Source of the DNA: Apophysomyces variabilis
Taxonomy: Eukaryota; Mucoromycota; Mucoromycetes; Mucorales; Mucoraceae
DNA: 13,373 bases
Direction: 5' to 3'
NCBI GenBank assembly: GCA_002749535.1
Contig: MZZL01000021.1
Coordinates: forward strand, 7,558 to 20,930
The translations under genes were made by a program, and so were the position numbers. Of the stretch, positions 1-8,406 are shown one piece after another. Within the stretch, counting starts at the first letter, position 1, and every line of letters begins with the position of its first letter. The notes below the pieces were generated by a model that was not told the origin of the DNA, did not search any database, and saw only the letters and a list, made by a program, of their open reading frames with translations.

Positions 1-1280
1 GGGAGTAATAGTCCTTGTTCATCCATAAGAACGTAAGATCCTCCTCGGGTTTCTCTGACGATGGTGTATGGACCATGGTAAGCGGGCTCTAGTTTGCCGC
101 GTTGTCTCTCTTTGATCATGACCTGGTTATTTGGTGCAAATTTCACCATTCGGTATTTCTTGTCAAATTTGCCTTTTTGTGCGTTTATGACAGCTTGTGT
201 TCTTTCCGCAATTGCTGGAAATACCACATTGGTCATGTCATCAATGCGTTGCAAAAGTTCTTCATTTGTCATAGGTGGTACGTTAGGATCGTTTGTGTAA
301 GATTTGAACCCGTTCATTGCTCTTGCAAACATAAGGGTGTATGGAGAAGATCCTGTTCTTCTTGTTTCTTTTGCATTTACCGCCAGTTGAACGCTTGGTA
401 CATATAGGTCCCAATCTCTTGTTGCGCCTTTAATGCACTTTTTTAATGCGTTCACTGTTGTTTTAACCCAGCGTTCAGCAACACCGTTAGCTCTTGGGTG
501 ATAAGGCGTGACTAGTCTGTGATCAAATCCAGATGATTCAGAGAGTAATTTCATGAGGGAGTTGATGAACTCTTTTCCATTGTCAGATTGTAAATATCGA
601 GGGAATCTGAAATCGCAAAAGACGTTAATTACAGCTGTGACAACTGTGTCTTGAGATTTGTCAGGTATAGCACGAAGAACACAGAAACGTGTGCAAATAT
701 CAAGCATAACCAATAGGTAATTTTTACCTGTATGAGTGGTTGTGAATGGACCCGCGAGGTCTATTGCCCAATGATCGCCTGGTAGATAAGCATGAATGGG
801 GCGTAATGGATGATATCCCTTTATAGAGATGTTATGTTTTTGGCATTCTATGCATTTGCGTACTGTGTCAACAGCGTGTTTATGCATGTTGGGCCACGAT
901 AGACCATCATTGTGAAGTGCATTGACTATTGCATTTGCTCCAAAGTGTCCGAAAGCGTGTGCCTTCTCTAACAACTCTTGGCATTCATCTTCTGGTGGTG
1001 TCATCATCTCTTTGGATTGAACTTCCACCGCTCTGTTAACGCACTTTCTCATACCTTGCAATGTATTTGCAGGAGCATTACCCCCTTCCAGCGTTTTTGC
1101 CGGGGTAAAAAGGCGTGATAATTGATCAGGCAGAATGTTGTCAAGTCCTGGAAGGTGCACAACATCAAAGTCATACTGTAAGATAGTATCAAGCCAATTG
1201 ATCATCATGGCGTTTGCCACTTTTTGTGTATGGAGATATGTCAATGCTTTGTGGTCGGTATAAAGGGTGAATTTGTTACC
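1..1280 (-). pseudogene. Pol of element A continued: RNase H C-terminus, integrase and GPY/F-like tail
   Basis: Reading through the TGA at 1281 in the same frame gives 'GNKFTLYTDHKALTYLH' (end of RNase H, with its third Asp) and 'LPGLDNILPDQLSR', then integrase. The HHCC zinc-binding part has its His pair near 947-968 and 'CIEC' near 840-857. The catalytic triad is complete: Asp at 759-761 ('AIDLAGPF'), Asp at 582-584 ('QSDNGKEF') and Glu at 474-476 ('NGVAERW'). Spacing is D-x58-D-x35-E, as expected for a retroviral-type integrase. After the core, 'HGPYTIV' near 57-79 matches the GPY/F module. No stop occurs from 1280 to 1, so this piece is open for about 426 codons. Whether a chromodomain follows cannot be seen. 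Confidence 0.93.
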
Positions 1281-3173
1281 TCAGAGGTATTTGTGGAACT
1301 TTGTAAGAGCGTACACAACGGCTAAAAGCTCTCGTTTTGTGGTAGAATAGTTCCGTTCACTCTTTGAAAGAGCTCTTGCCATGAACCCTATGTGTCTTGT
1401 CTCGTTGTTGATAACCTGATACAGGGCAGCGCCTATGCCTGTGTTTGAGGCGTCTGTGGCAACACTGAATGGATACTTTAGGTTTGGGTAGCACAGTATG
1501 GGTAGCCTGAGAAGAACCTTTTTGAGGTTGTTGAAAGCTGTGACGTGCTCCTCTTTCCAAACGTCTTCAAGTGTTCCTTCATTGCGTAGCCTGTCTAATG
1601 GGGCTGTAAGCACGGATACGTTTGGTATGTGTTCGCGGAAGTAGTTGATTACGCCAAGGAAGCGTTGTATGTCAGTACCTGTGTGAGGTTCTGGCCATTC
1701 TTGGATGTTGCTCACTTTGCGTGGATCCAGAGATATTCCATTGCGTGATACACAGAAACCAAGGAGATGAACTGATTCTTGTGCGAAATAGCACTTCTTT
1801 GGGTTGAGGATTAGATTTACGCTGGTGAGCTTCTTTATGACTGTTTGGACATGTTGAGCGTGTTCCTCCATAGTAACTGAGTGTATGATAATATCATCGA
1901 CGAACGTGGTGACGAACGCGAAGTCTTTGAAGATGATATTCATGACTCTTTGAAACTTGGATGATATTGGTTTGAGACCGAATGGACATCCTCTGAACAT
2001 GTATTGAGTACCTTTGAAGGTAAATGCTGTTTTGGGTCTGTCTGCTTCATAAATCTCAAAGCGATGGAAAGCTGTTTTGAGGTCCAGAGTAGTGAATACC
2101 TGCGATCCTCCTAGCTTGTGGAAAATGTCTCCAATGAGAGGCAGTGGATATCTGTCCTCCTTTAAGAGCTTGTTGATATGGCGTAGGTCTAGGCATAGAC
2201 GTCGATCAGTGTAGTTACCGAACATATCCTTCTTTGGTGCCAAAGTGAGAGGACTATTCCAAGCTGTGTCTACAGGAGCTTGTTCAATAGTTCCATCTTT
2301 GAGCCATGTATTGATGACTTCTTGAATTTTTGGTTCATACACAACTGGCAGTGGATACTGACGACGGTATGATGTTACACCTTCAGGCGTGTCAATGTGT
2401 ATTACCGATTCTGGAACGGTGCAGAAGGAAGTCTTTGGAATGCGTTCATTTGCTTCCAATGAGGGTTGAATGGCTTGAAGGAATGTTTCTCTTTCAGCCT
2501 TTGTACCTGCAGGTGAATTGTTTGGTTCGGGAGTGTCATTGGGAATATCACTTTTTACGTTGTTGTTGACTGCGTCATCCCATGAGGTAGCTATACCTGT
2601 GATGGCAATACCTAGTTTAGGCATAAGATCCAAACCAATACTGACGTGTGTGTCAAGTGCAAGATCCATAATGATGAATGTGTGGGTGCATTGTTTACCC
2701 ATGTACTGTAGTTGGATTTCAACTGTGCCATGACTTTCAGCAATCTGTTTTGTAGATGCGAGGTGGATTTTGTGTTTATTTTTTGTATTCAATAATAATT
2801 CTAATTCTCTTGCCAAAGAGAGACTAACAAACGAACTATTCGCACCAGTGTCTACCAGGGCCCACTGTCGACTACTCTGTAAAAGAATAGGTACAAAAAT
2901 TGAATCAGTGGTTTTGTTTGTGATAGTTTGTTTAAGGTGTTTACCTTGTTTTTGGAGGTCTAATTTCTCCATGTTGAGTGGTAACAATCCAGCATCTGGA
3001 TCGTCAATGTCCATGATCTTGGCCGCTTGGTTGGCAACAACCTTCTTTTTCAACTCCCAATACTCTTGACAAGTATGGCCAGGGGTGTACTCCACCTTCT
3101 TGCAGTATCTGCACAGATTCGGAGACTTCTTTGGTGTACTCTGTTTAGAGTGTTGTGCTGCTTCTTGAAGCAT
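1281..3173 (-). pseudogene. Pol of element A: zinc knuckle, aspartic protease, reverse transcriptase, start of RNase H
   Basis: This 630-codon open segment follows the Gag stop in the same frame, so its apparent start is only a segment boundary. In order: a second zinc knuckle C21-x2-C24-x8-H33-x-C35; aspartic protease with catalytic D-T-G at 108-110 in 'ALVDTGANSS'; 'GLDLMPKLGI' at the protease C-terminal end; reverse transcriptase from about 255 to 470 with 'LDLKTAF' (D364), 'CPFGLKPISSKFQ' and the catalytic 'FVDD' (D426, D427); thumb and connection ('LGFCVSRNGISLDPRKV'); RNase H from about 565 with 'ATDAS' (D574) and 'RELLAVV' (E615). The visible catalytic residues of PR, RT and the first half of RNase H are intact. 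A TGA at 1281-1283 then cuts RNase H before its third Asp. The plus-strand ORFs here are shadows. Confidence 0.95.
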
Positions 3174-3179
3174 CTCCTT

Positions 3180-4274
3180 CTACAAATTGCAGTCTTGCTT
3201 AGAGTGAGAACCCTTTGGATGAAGTGGGCAGGACTTAGGCCGGAAATTACCCCTTTTTGGTTTTCTTTGATCGGAGCTATCTTCATTGGTGTAACGGCGC
3301 TTGCCATTGTTCCATTGTTCTCCGGACTGGTAGAACCCAGTGGTTTCTTCTCCGCAGGATGCCATGATCAACTGCGCCGCCTGATGGATATCATCCATAA
3401 GGGCTAAACCGAAATGGTTCGTAAGGGTAGACCAGGCTTTGACCTTGATGTGCGGTTGAAGAGAGCAGACAAAATTGTACACCAACTCAGGGTCTTGTTG
3501 AAGATTCGCCTCATAAGAGACTTCTTGGTATCGTTCTAGGAAGAGACGGATTGATTCATTGGAGCGTTGCGCCAGATGTCAGTGTTCATCCTTTTTTCGC
3601 CAGATGTAGAATGGGTTACCGAATTCCTTTTCCAGGCGGGTACAGGCTTGACTCCACTTTAAACCGCGGTCTGCTAGTGTACGTGAAAACCATTGATGTT
3701 GTGTGTCATTGCAAGTAAGCCAGAAGAGTTGTTCCCAGTGGTCATCCAGGGGCACCAGATTGTATGCTCAGAGCTGAACCTCAAAAGCACTGATAAAGGT
3801 CTTGACAGAGTTATGAACCTTTTTATTCTCATCCCGTATGGGACCACCATGAATTTGGAAAGCCAGAAGGTCTTTTGGAACTAGGGTGAAACGCTTGTTT
3901 TGTCCCGAATGTATGTTTTCTCCTTCTTGTACCTTGTCTAAGGTGTCCTTTTGTGCTTCCTTGGCTTCTAGGAAGGCCTTCCAGGCAGTGTTGGCTGCAT
4001 TCAAGTCATACTGGGCATCTAGCCATTCTTGCTCACAAGAAGAGGCACTGGCCAGGACTTGCATCAGTCTGGTAGCTGCGTTCTTCTTTCTTGTTCTAAG
4101 CATTTCCTCAAGTTGTTCAATGTCAACTGAGGCTTCCGAGGAATTCTCAGCGTTTTCCATGACAGTGTCCTCCTGAGGAGGAATCTCGTTGCCAGAACCT
4201 TGGCCTAGTTCTTATCTTTCTTCAATGGCAGGACCAGAGATGGGCATGTTGGTAGGTGTAGTAGTGGTAGACAT
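3180..4274 (-). pseudogene. Gag of element A (capsid and first zinc knuckle), with internal stops
   Basis: Gag forms the virus-like particle and binds the element's RNA. The start is taken at 4274 (MSTTTTPTNM...), the first ATG after the LTR and in frame with everything downstream. The N-terminal third is Glu/Ala-rich and probably coiled coil (4160 to about 3930). The middle (about 3750-3400) has the retrotrans_gag pattern: 'LDDHW', 'WFSRTL', 'SNESIRLFLERY'. The end is basic and carries a knuckle C-P-L-H-x4-H-x4-C just before the stop at 3180. Stops at 4212 (TAA), 3768 (TGA) and 3579 (TGA) lie in the same frame, and the TAG at 3180 separates it from Pol. Each is explained by one C-to-T change on the coding strand (CAA, CGA, CGA, CAG). 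The frame continues unshifted on both sides of each stop. Confidence 0.88.
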
Positions 4275-4361
4275 AGTAAGAAAAATAAAAGATGAGAGAA
4301 TTCAAAGGAAAAAATGTGTTATATGTAGATAGAAAAGGGGACGGATAGAATCCTTTGAAAC

Positions 4362-4626
4362 TGTTGGATATCTTTATTTCATTCAACTTGTCTGCCTATT
4401 TATAATTATTTGCTCTTATGCGGGATTTGTAATTAGTGAACGTTCTTCTCGGCGATAGGTGTATGATTTAGTTAAGTGTAATAACTGCGGTAGAGCAGTG
4501 TCACCTTGTCTTCATCCTCGGTGATAGATCTCTGATTTAGAGAAGAGGTGCAGTCGGTGTTCCAAACTAGAGAAGTTCACTGTAAATGGAAACACGTTAA
4601 TTCTGATCATCCTGTTCATGGAACAC
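4362..4626 (-). repeat. 5' LTR of element A (boundaries approximate)
   Basis: This AT-rich noncoding stretch lies directly upstream of Gag A on the minus strand and carries a TATA box and AATAAA a few bases apart, as an LTR should. The lower edge is placed at 4362, where the minus strand reads ...CCAACA, a plausible CA terminus. The upper edge is uncertain: TGTTCC at 4626 and TGTGACTTCC at 4645 are both possible TG starts. The 3' LTR is off the window, so the ends cannot be confirmed by comparison. I do not see a canonical TGG-starting primer binding site right after the CA. Confidence 0.6.
4373..4404 (-). promoter_or_regulatory. TATA box and polyadenylation signal in LTR A
   Basis: The minus strand reads TATAAATAG at 4404-4396, then AATAAA at 4378-4373, within GAAATAAAG. 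The 17-nt gap places the start site and the poly(A) signal of the LTR very close together, so the R region would be very short. Assignment rests on the position just upstream of Gag A and on the same arrangement in the other two LTR regions. Confidence 0.55.
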
Positions 4627-4907
4627 AAGTACTAGGAAGTCACACTACGACAGCGACGTATACCACAAATGAAAATATAGGATATATACAATTTCTGTGG
4701 AAAAATGTTTAAGGTTGCCAGGGGTAGACTAGTGGCAGACTTGTTGGAATTTCTAGAGGATCGTCAGCATGAGATCAGATATGAATTGACTGAAAGCAAC
4801 AAGTTAAAATCGCTTCTTGTGTCTTAGTCTAATGCTCTTAAAAAAGCAGTCTGATTTGCAGAGGTTATACTGGATTTTTGGTTGCTAATTCATGAAGTCA
4901 CAGATTA
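4627..4907. other. Spacer between LTR A and the DNA transposon; no recognised gene
   Basis: About 280 bases with no identifiable gene. The plus strand has a 40-codon ORF at 4705-4827 (MFKVARGRLV..., charged) ended by TAG. The same frame then runs on with TGA and TAA soon after. It could be a fragment of a decayed gene or chance. The right part could equally be the continuation of LTR B or its flank, displaced by the DNA transposon inserted at 4908. Confidence 0.4.
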
Positions 4908-4913
4908 ATTTCA

Positions 4914-5023
4914 CAATGAGCACAAAAATAATTCACACCATGTCCGACAACTTTCACGTGCAACTAAAAAATTGTTCACATCCACCCAATAAACTTTTCA
5001 CAAAGGACATGTTTATTATTCAC
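4914..5023 (+). repeat. Left terminal inverted repeat of the DNA transposon
   Basis: This 110-bp repeat pairs with the reverse complement of 6406-6515. By direct alignment 99 of 110 positions match without gaps, and all 11 differences are transitions. It ends at ...TTATTATTCAC, six bases from the transposase stop codon (5029-5031). Such repeats hold the transposase binding sites. Confidence 0.93.
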
Positions 5024-5028
5024 TTCAG

Positions 5029-6179
5029 CTAAAGTCCGCGTTGTTCATTGAGACACAGAACAAAAAAGGAGATGGAATGATTAATCCAACCATGGATATC
5101 TTGTTGTGTGATATGCCTCCCACCTTCAGTGATATGGTCAAGAAGATATTCTCACTGATCTAGTGGCTCCCTTCTCACCATCAACTTCAGCTTTGAAAAG
5201 AATTCCTCGATAGGATTCAGAAATGGTGACCAGGGAGGCAGTCATTGACAGTGATAGCCACATTGCTGAATCTCCTTATCAATTGCCAAGTTCATATGGA
5301 TTAGGGCATTGTCAAACATGAGATTCTAATCTTGGCAGCCCTCCTGGTCAAGAACATCCATCATCTTGTGCAGATATGCAGTGAATTCTTGCCATTTCAT
5401 GCCACCTAAAGACACCTTGATTGACAAGTCTATAAGCCCCATATGAGAGATGGCTGCAAAGATTGTCAGATTGCATCCTTGCTCAGTTGATATGACAATT
5501 TGAGCAGGTTGACCTCACTTGGACCTTGCAAACGTTCTTCTAAGATGGAAGTTGAATCCTAACTTATTGATGAACATGCAGTTTGTGTGGTAGTCAAAAT
5601 TTAGATCATTGATCCAACAGCTGACTACCTCTTTTCTATTGATCCTGACCTGCTCAGAATCCTGACGCTCTCAGTATGGCTTAGCCTTCTTCATCATAAT
5701 GCTGCATTTCTTTACTATGTGTTGAGCAAGCATTGTAATAGACACCTTGAGTTCAGGAAAAGCATTGCACAGGTCCGCCTTGATCTGTATCAAAATGGTA
5801 GCTGGCTTATCCTTGAGATAAGTGATCAAGAACTCTGTATGTTCCTGACTAAGTTTTTGTGCTCTCAGACGCCCTCTCTGATTGGCCTATAGGATACGAT
5901 GATGCTCATCCTCTTTGTGCTTCTTCAAGATCTTACTTAGGAAGGACTGAGTCATTCCTACAATTTGTTCATCAGAGACTGTTAATGTATGCATAGATGG
6001 TCAGAAACTCTTTTACCTGCTCTTCTTGCTGCTTCTGTAATGGTTAGATTCTCTGTCAAATAGCTAGTTACTGCAAGAGTTCTCTGTGCCTGAGTGTATT
6101 GAGCATATATCTTATGAGAGGGGCGGTCTTGGTAAGCAACAGGAATAGCAGATGGTTCCATTACTGTAGGGTTACTCAT
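5029..6179 (-). pseudogene. Dead DD34E Tc1/mariner-type transposase
   Basis: The start at 6179 opens a 65-codon N-terminal piece with a helix-turn-helix-like 'LTITEAARRAGKRV'. A frameshift near 5990-6010 moves the frame, which then runs to TAG at 5029-5031. Stops inside it are TAG 5887, TGA 5671, TGA 5515, TAG 5326, TGA 5242 and TGA 5152. The DDE core is visible: 'MFINKLGFNFHL' where the family has an Asp (AAT at 5566-5568, so Asn), 'MFDNALIH' with Asp at 5311-5313, and 'LPPWSPFLNPIEEFF' with Glu at 5206-5208. The last two are separated by 34 residues (DD34E, Tc1-like). Length, about 380 codons, is slightly above the usual 340-350. With six stops, a frameshift and a lost catalytic residue it cannot be active. 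Confidence 0.9.
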
Positions 6180-6405
6180 GTTAGGTAATAAGTGTTTAGT
6201 AGATATAAGGTAGTAAAGAGTTTAAGCAATAATTGATAAATCACAAATAAAGAGGTAGTAAAGTTTGTAGCAAGCACTGTACCTTGAGGTATTTATAGTT
6301 TTTATTCATATAATATCGAGCCCCAAGAACGCAATGGATAAAATGCATAAAAACTAATACATCTATTGGAACTGTCTAATGTGTTTAGCTTAATTGATAC
6401 TCAGT

Positions 6406-6515
6406 GTGAATAATAAACGTGTCCTTCATAAAAAGTTTATTGGATGGACATGAACAATTTTTTAGTTGTGCGTGAAAGTTGTTGGACATGGCGTGAATTA
6501 TTTTTGTGCTCATTG
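6406..6515 (-). repeat. Right terminal inverted repeat of the DNA transposon
   Basis: This is the partner of 4914-5023. It begins 226 bases upstream of the transposase start (6179), leaving room for a promoter between 6180 and 6405. Where the left copy has CA the right copy several times has TG or CG, and the reverse, which points to decay of shared CpG sites in each copy independently. Confidence 0.93.
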
Positions 6516-6520
6516 TTGAA

Positions 6521-6927
6521 TATGAATGTAGACAATAGGGCAATAGACCAGTGATTAACCAGACTAAAAGGTATTGATCAACTTTATTTCTATTGAAGCT
6601 TATTTATACTAAATGTGAGACACTTTTCAACTGAGATTGTAAAACTTTTCATGAGGCTTATTCATGATAGCAGAAGATCAAGTACTTAGGATGAATCAGA
6701 TATCCCTGATATGACAATAGTTTCCAAGGAACAATAACAGATCAGATCCATTGGTTATATGTATCTGAAACCTAGTTACATAGTAATTGGTACGTTTGAT
6801 GAACCTGAGTTTGAATAGCTTATTGTATTCCAATCAGTTGTCTCAAAGTGACAAGCTGTAGTTGAATAACTGACAGTTGTTGTTTCATACTTAGTTAATA
6901 GTTAATCCTTCAGATATGAATACAACA
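6521..6927 (-). repeat. 3' LTR region of element B (ends approximate)
   Basis: Noncoding AT-rich sequence downstream of the Pol stop and purine tract of element B, opening TGTTGTATTC at 6927. It holds TATAAATA and AATAAA in the spacing seen in LTR A. The LTR may end near 6575 or 6552 at a CA, or be interrupted by the DNA transposon, whose end lies at 6515-6521. No second copy is available to fix the borders, because the 5' part of element B is missing. Confidence 0.5.
6583..6608 (-). promoter_or_regulatory. TATA box and polyadenylation signal in LTR B
   Basis: The minus strand reads TATAAATA at 6608-6601 and AATAAA at 6588-6583, the latter inside GAAATAAAG exactly as in LTR A. In a 3' LTR the AATAAA would end the element's transcript and the TATA could start one outward into the DNA transposon. 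Confidence 0.5.
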
Positions 6928-6930
6928 TAG

Positions 6931-6939
6931 CCTCCTTCT
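6931..6939 (-). promoter_or_regulatory. Candidate polypurine tract of element B
   Basis: The minus strand reads AGAAGGAGG, four bases before a TGTTG that could open the 3' LTR at 6927. A purine run at this place primes plus-strand DNA synthesis in LTR retrotransposons. It is downstream of Pol in the right orientation. The match is short, so the call is tentative. Confidence 0.45.
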
Positions 6940-7080
6940 AGACGAAAGTGTAGGAACTTTGTCTAAACATATAAGCTGTTGTGTATGCTTGGAATGTCAT
7001 AATACTCAGTACAATGCAGTCATTGTGTGTAAACATTTTGATTTATGCATGAGAGCATCTTTGTCAGCAATAGTGAGATA

Positions 7081-7140
7081 CGCCAGTAAAAACCTAATCA
7101 AAAAACCCAGTGGGAAAAAAGTCTATAGGAGAAAAAGGAC
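7081..7140 (-). promoter_or_regulatory. Conserved-looking T-rich motif with CCCACTGGG core in the 3' untranslated region of element B
   Basis: On the minus strand a perfect CCCA-C-TGGG inverted repeat (7106-7114) is flanked on each side by a run of six T, and outside that by CCTA and TAGG, which can pair. It lies 20 bases after the Pol stop codon and about 140 before the purine tract. From memory, a motif of this type stands between the end of Pol and the polypurine tract in many plant Ty1/copia elements. I could not check this. Confidence 0.45.
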
Positions 7141-7161
7141 TGTATCTACTTGACTTAGAAG

Positions 7162-8406
7162 TTATTTGGTAGTCTTGGTGCGCTTATTACGAGTAGCAAT
7201 TTTATGTGTATTGACTGATTTTAGTAGAGTCTTACGTTTGTTAGAAGAGGAATCCTTTTTAGCATTACGACGTCCCCAATACAACTTAATATGCTTGGTT
7301 GAGTCGAAATGTTCAACTGGTTTCCAAGTATCATCAGAGAGATCAGGATAACCTTTCCATCATACTCTATATTCATAATTTCTATGTGTACCTCTATGAT
7401 CAATAACTGCTTGGATTTTATAATGATCATCCTTGAGTTTTTCAAATTCATTAGGTATAACATTTGCCGCAGCCTTGTAGACTATATGTGATATGGGAAC
7501 ATCTCTAGACAGAAGTGTGCCAGTTTTATCTTTCAGTATATAGCTACCATTTTTTGTGATACCATGAATAAAGAATGGTCCTTCGTAGCGTTTATCAATC
7601 TTTCTATTATGATTGACATTTTTGATCATGACCTTACTTCCAATTGGAAATTGTTGCTCAATGATCTTATGCGTCTTAGAGAACCTTTCATGATCACGTT
7701 TCTGTGTTTCTTTGATTCGTTCAGACAATGCCAGTATTAAGACTTCTTGAACGAATTTGTACTTTTCATCAATAATCTTATTTTCAGCTTTCTTCATCTT
7801 GAGTGTTGGTGTGACTTTGGTGTAGTCCTGAAACTCATTTGGTTGCCTGTTAAAGAGTACTGCGTATGGTCTTGACTTGTGAAGACGTGCATATCTTATG
7901 TTAAGACAATATTGAGTGTAATTGAGGTATGAACACCAGGATTCACCTTTTCTGCATAACATCTTGACAATTATACGCTTGGCCAAGCCCACATAAGCTT
8001 TATTCACAGAATTACCCATTGGAGAGTAGGGAAGTGATAATCTTCTGTCAATGCCACTCATTTGTAACAGTTGTGAAACGATATCATTTACAAACTTGGC
8101 GCCGTTATCACTATTGATAACTTTGGGGAATCCAAACAAAGAGAATATGTTAAGTAATTCTTTTGCTATTGTTGTACTGTGCTTATCTAGTAAGGCTCTC
8201 AAAATTATGAACCATGAATAATAATCAACAAGTACTAACATGAAGTTGTTTCTATACTCTGAAGTGACATCAAAAGACCCAAGATCCATGCACCAATGAT
8301 CCAGAGGTTGATCAGGCAAGACTGATTTAAGTGGATGATACCCTACTTTTGCAATGTTGAATTTGTTACACTCGAGACAGTCAGCGAGTATACGTTCAAT
8401 GTCTTT
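7162..8406 (-). pseudogene. Pol of element B: integrase core and C-terminal chromodomain
   Basis: After the TGA at 8407 the frame reads 'CLEC' and then the integrase core. Asp at 8284-8286 ('CMDLGSF') and Asp in 'NSDNGAKF' are D-x58-D as in element A. The third position, exactly 35 residues later (7999-8001), is AAA (Lys) instead of Glu. A GPY/F module follows ('YEGPFFIHG'), then 'VQAVIDHRG'-type chromodomain sequence ending '...NYEYRV', a TGA at 7360-7362, and in the same frame 'WKGYPDLSDDTWKP'. The chromodomain is therefore present but split by a stop at a position that usually holds Lys or Arg. Chromodomains of this class guide integrase to modified histones. A basic tail ends at TAA 7162-7164. 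Confidence 0.9.

Larger units (their letters stand above)
1..4626 (-). mobile_element. Element A: Ty3/gypsy LTR retrotransposon, 5' LTR to integrase, truncated by the window edge
   Basis: The minus strand holds an LTR-like promoter region, then Gag, protease, reverse transcriptase, RNase H and integrase in the Ty3/gypsy order (integrase after RT). All coding parts from 4274 down to position 1 lie in one frame, so this family makes a fused Gag-Pol without a ribosomal frameshift. Five stops interrupt it: TAA 4212-4214, TGA 3768-3770, TGA 3579-3581, TAG 3180-3182 and TGA 1281-1283. The frame is still open at position 1, so the C-terminal tail, polypurine tract and 3' LTR lie outside the window. 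The upper LTR edge (4626) is a guess from a TG start. Confidence 0.93.
4914..6515 (-). mobile_element. Tc1/mariner-type (DD34E) DNA transposon with 110-bp terminal inverted repeats
   Basis: Both ends carry the same 110-bp sequence in opposite orientation (4914-5023 and 6406-6515), starting CAATGAGCAC at each outer end. Between them lies a single minus-strand transposase pseudogene with Tc1/mariner motifs. TA dinucleotides at 4906-4907 and 6521-6522 lie just outside and may be the TA target duplication. The few bases between TA and the repeat differ by one (13 versus 12 to the end of CAATGAG), so the exact ends are uncertain. The element sits at the distal end of the 3' LTR region of element B, so it probably inserted after B. 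It is non-autonomous now. Confidence 0.88.

Noticed and set aside
299..312. tRNA B-box-like GGTTCAAATC on the minus strand
   Set aside because: It lies inside integrase coding sequence (NGFKSY) and no cloverleaf or A-box fits around it.
3180..3182. TAG between Gag and Pol of element A as a programmed readthrough stop, as in gammaretroviruses
   Set aside because: It is one of five comparable in-frame stops, including ones inside Gag, RNase H and elsewhere, so random decay explains it better. Element C reads from Gag into protease without a stop.
94..3407. Plus-strand ORFs of 60-126 codons across element A (for example 102-407, 2330-2569, 3027-3407)
   Set aside because: They lie opposite clear Gag-Pol coding sequence on the minus strand and show no domain of their own.
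1..4274. Alternative genetic code with TGA as a sense codon
   Set aside because: TAA and TAG also interrupt the same frames, and the TGA sites sit where CGA or TGG is expected. Element C keeps TGG for Trp and has no internal TGA.
4914..6515. Classical repeat-induced point mutation (CpA to TpA)
   Set aside because: Only 2 of 11 repeat differences are outside CpG contexts, and most stops are TGA from probable CGA. A minor RIP-like part cannot be excluded.
6959..7351. Plus-strand ORFs at 6959-7153 and 7166-7351
   Set aside because: The first covers the 3' untranslated region of element B; the second is opposite the chromodomain tail. Neither has a protein-like motif.
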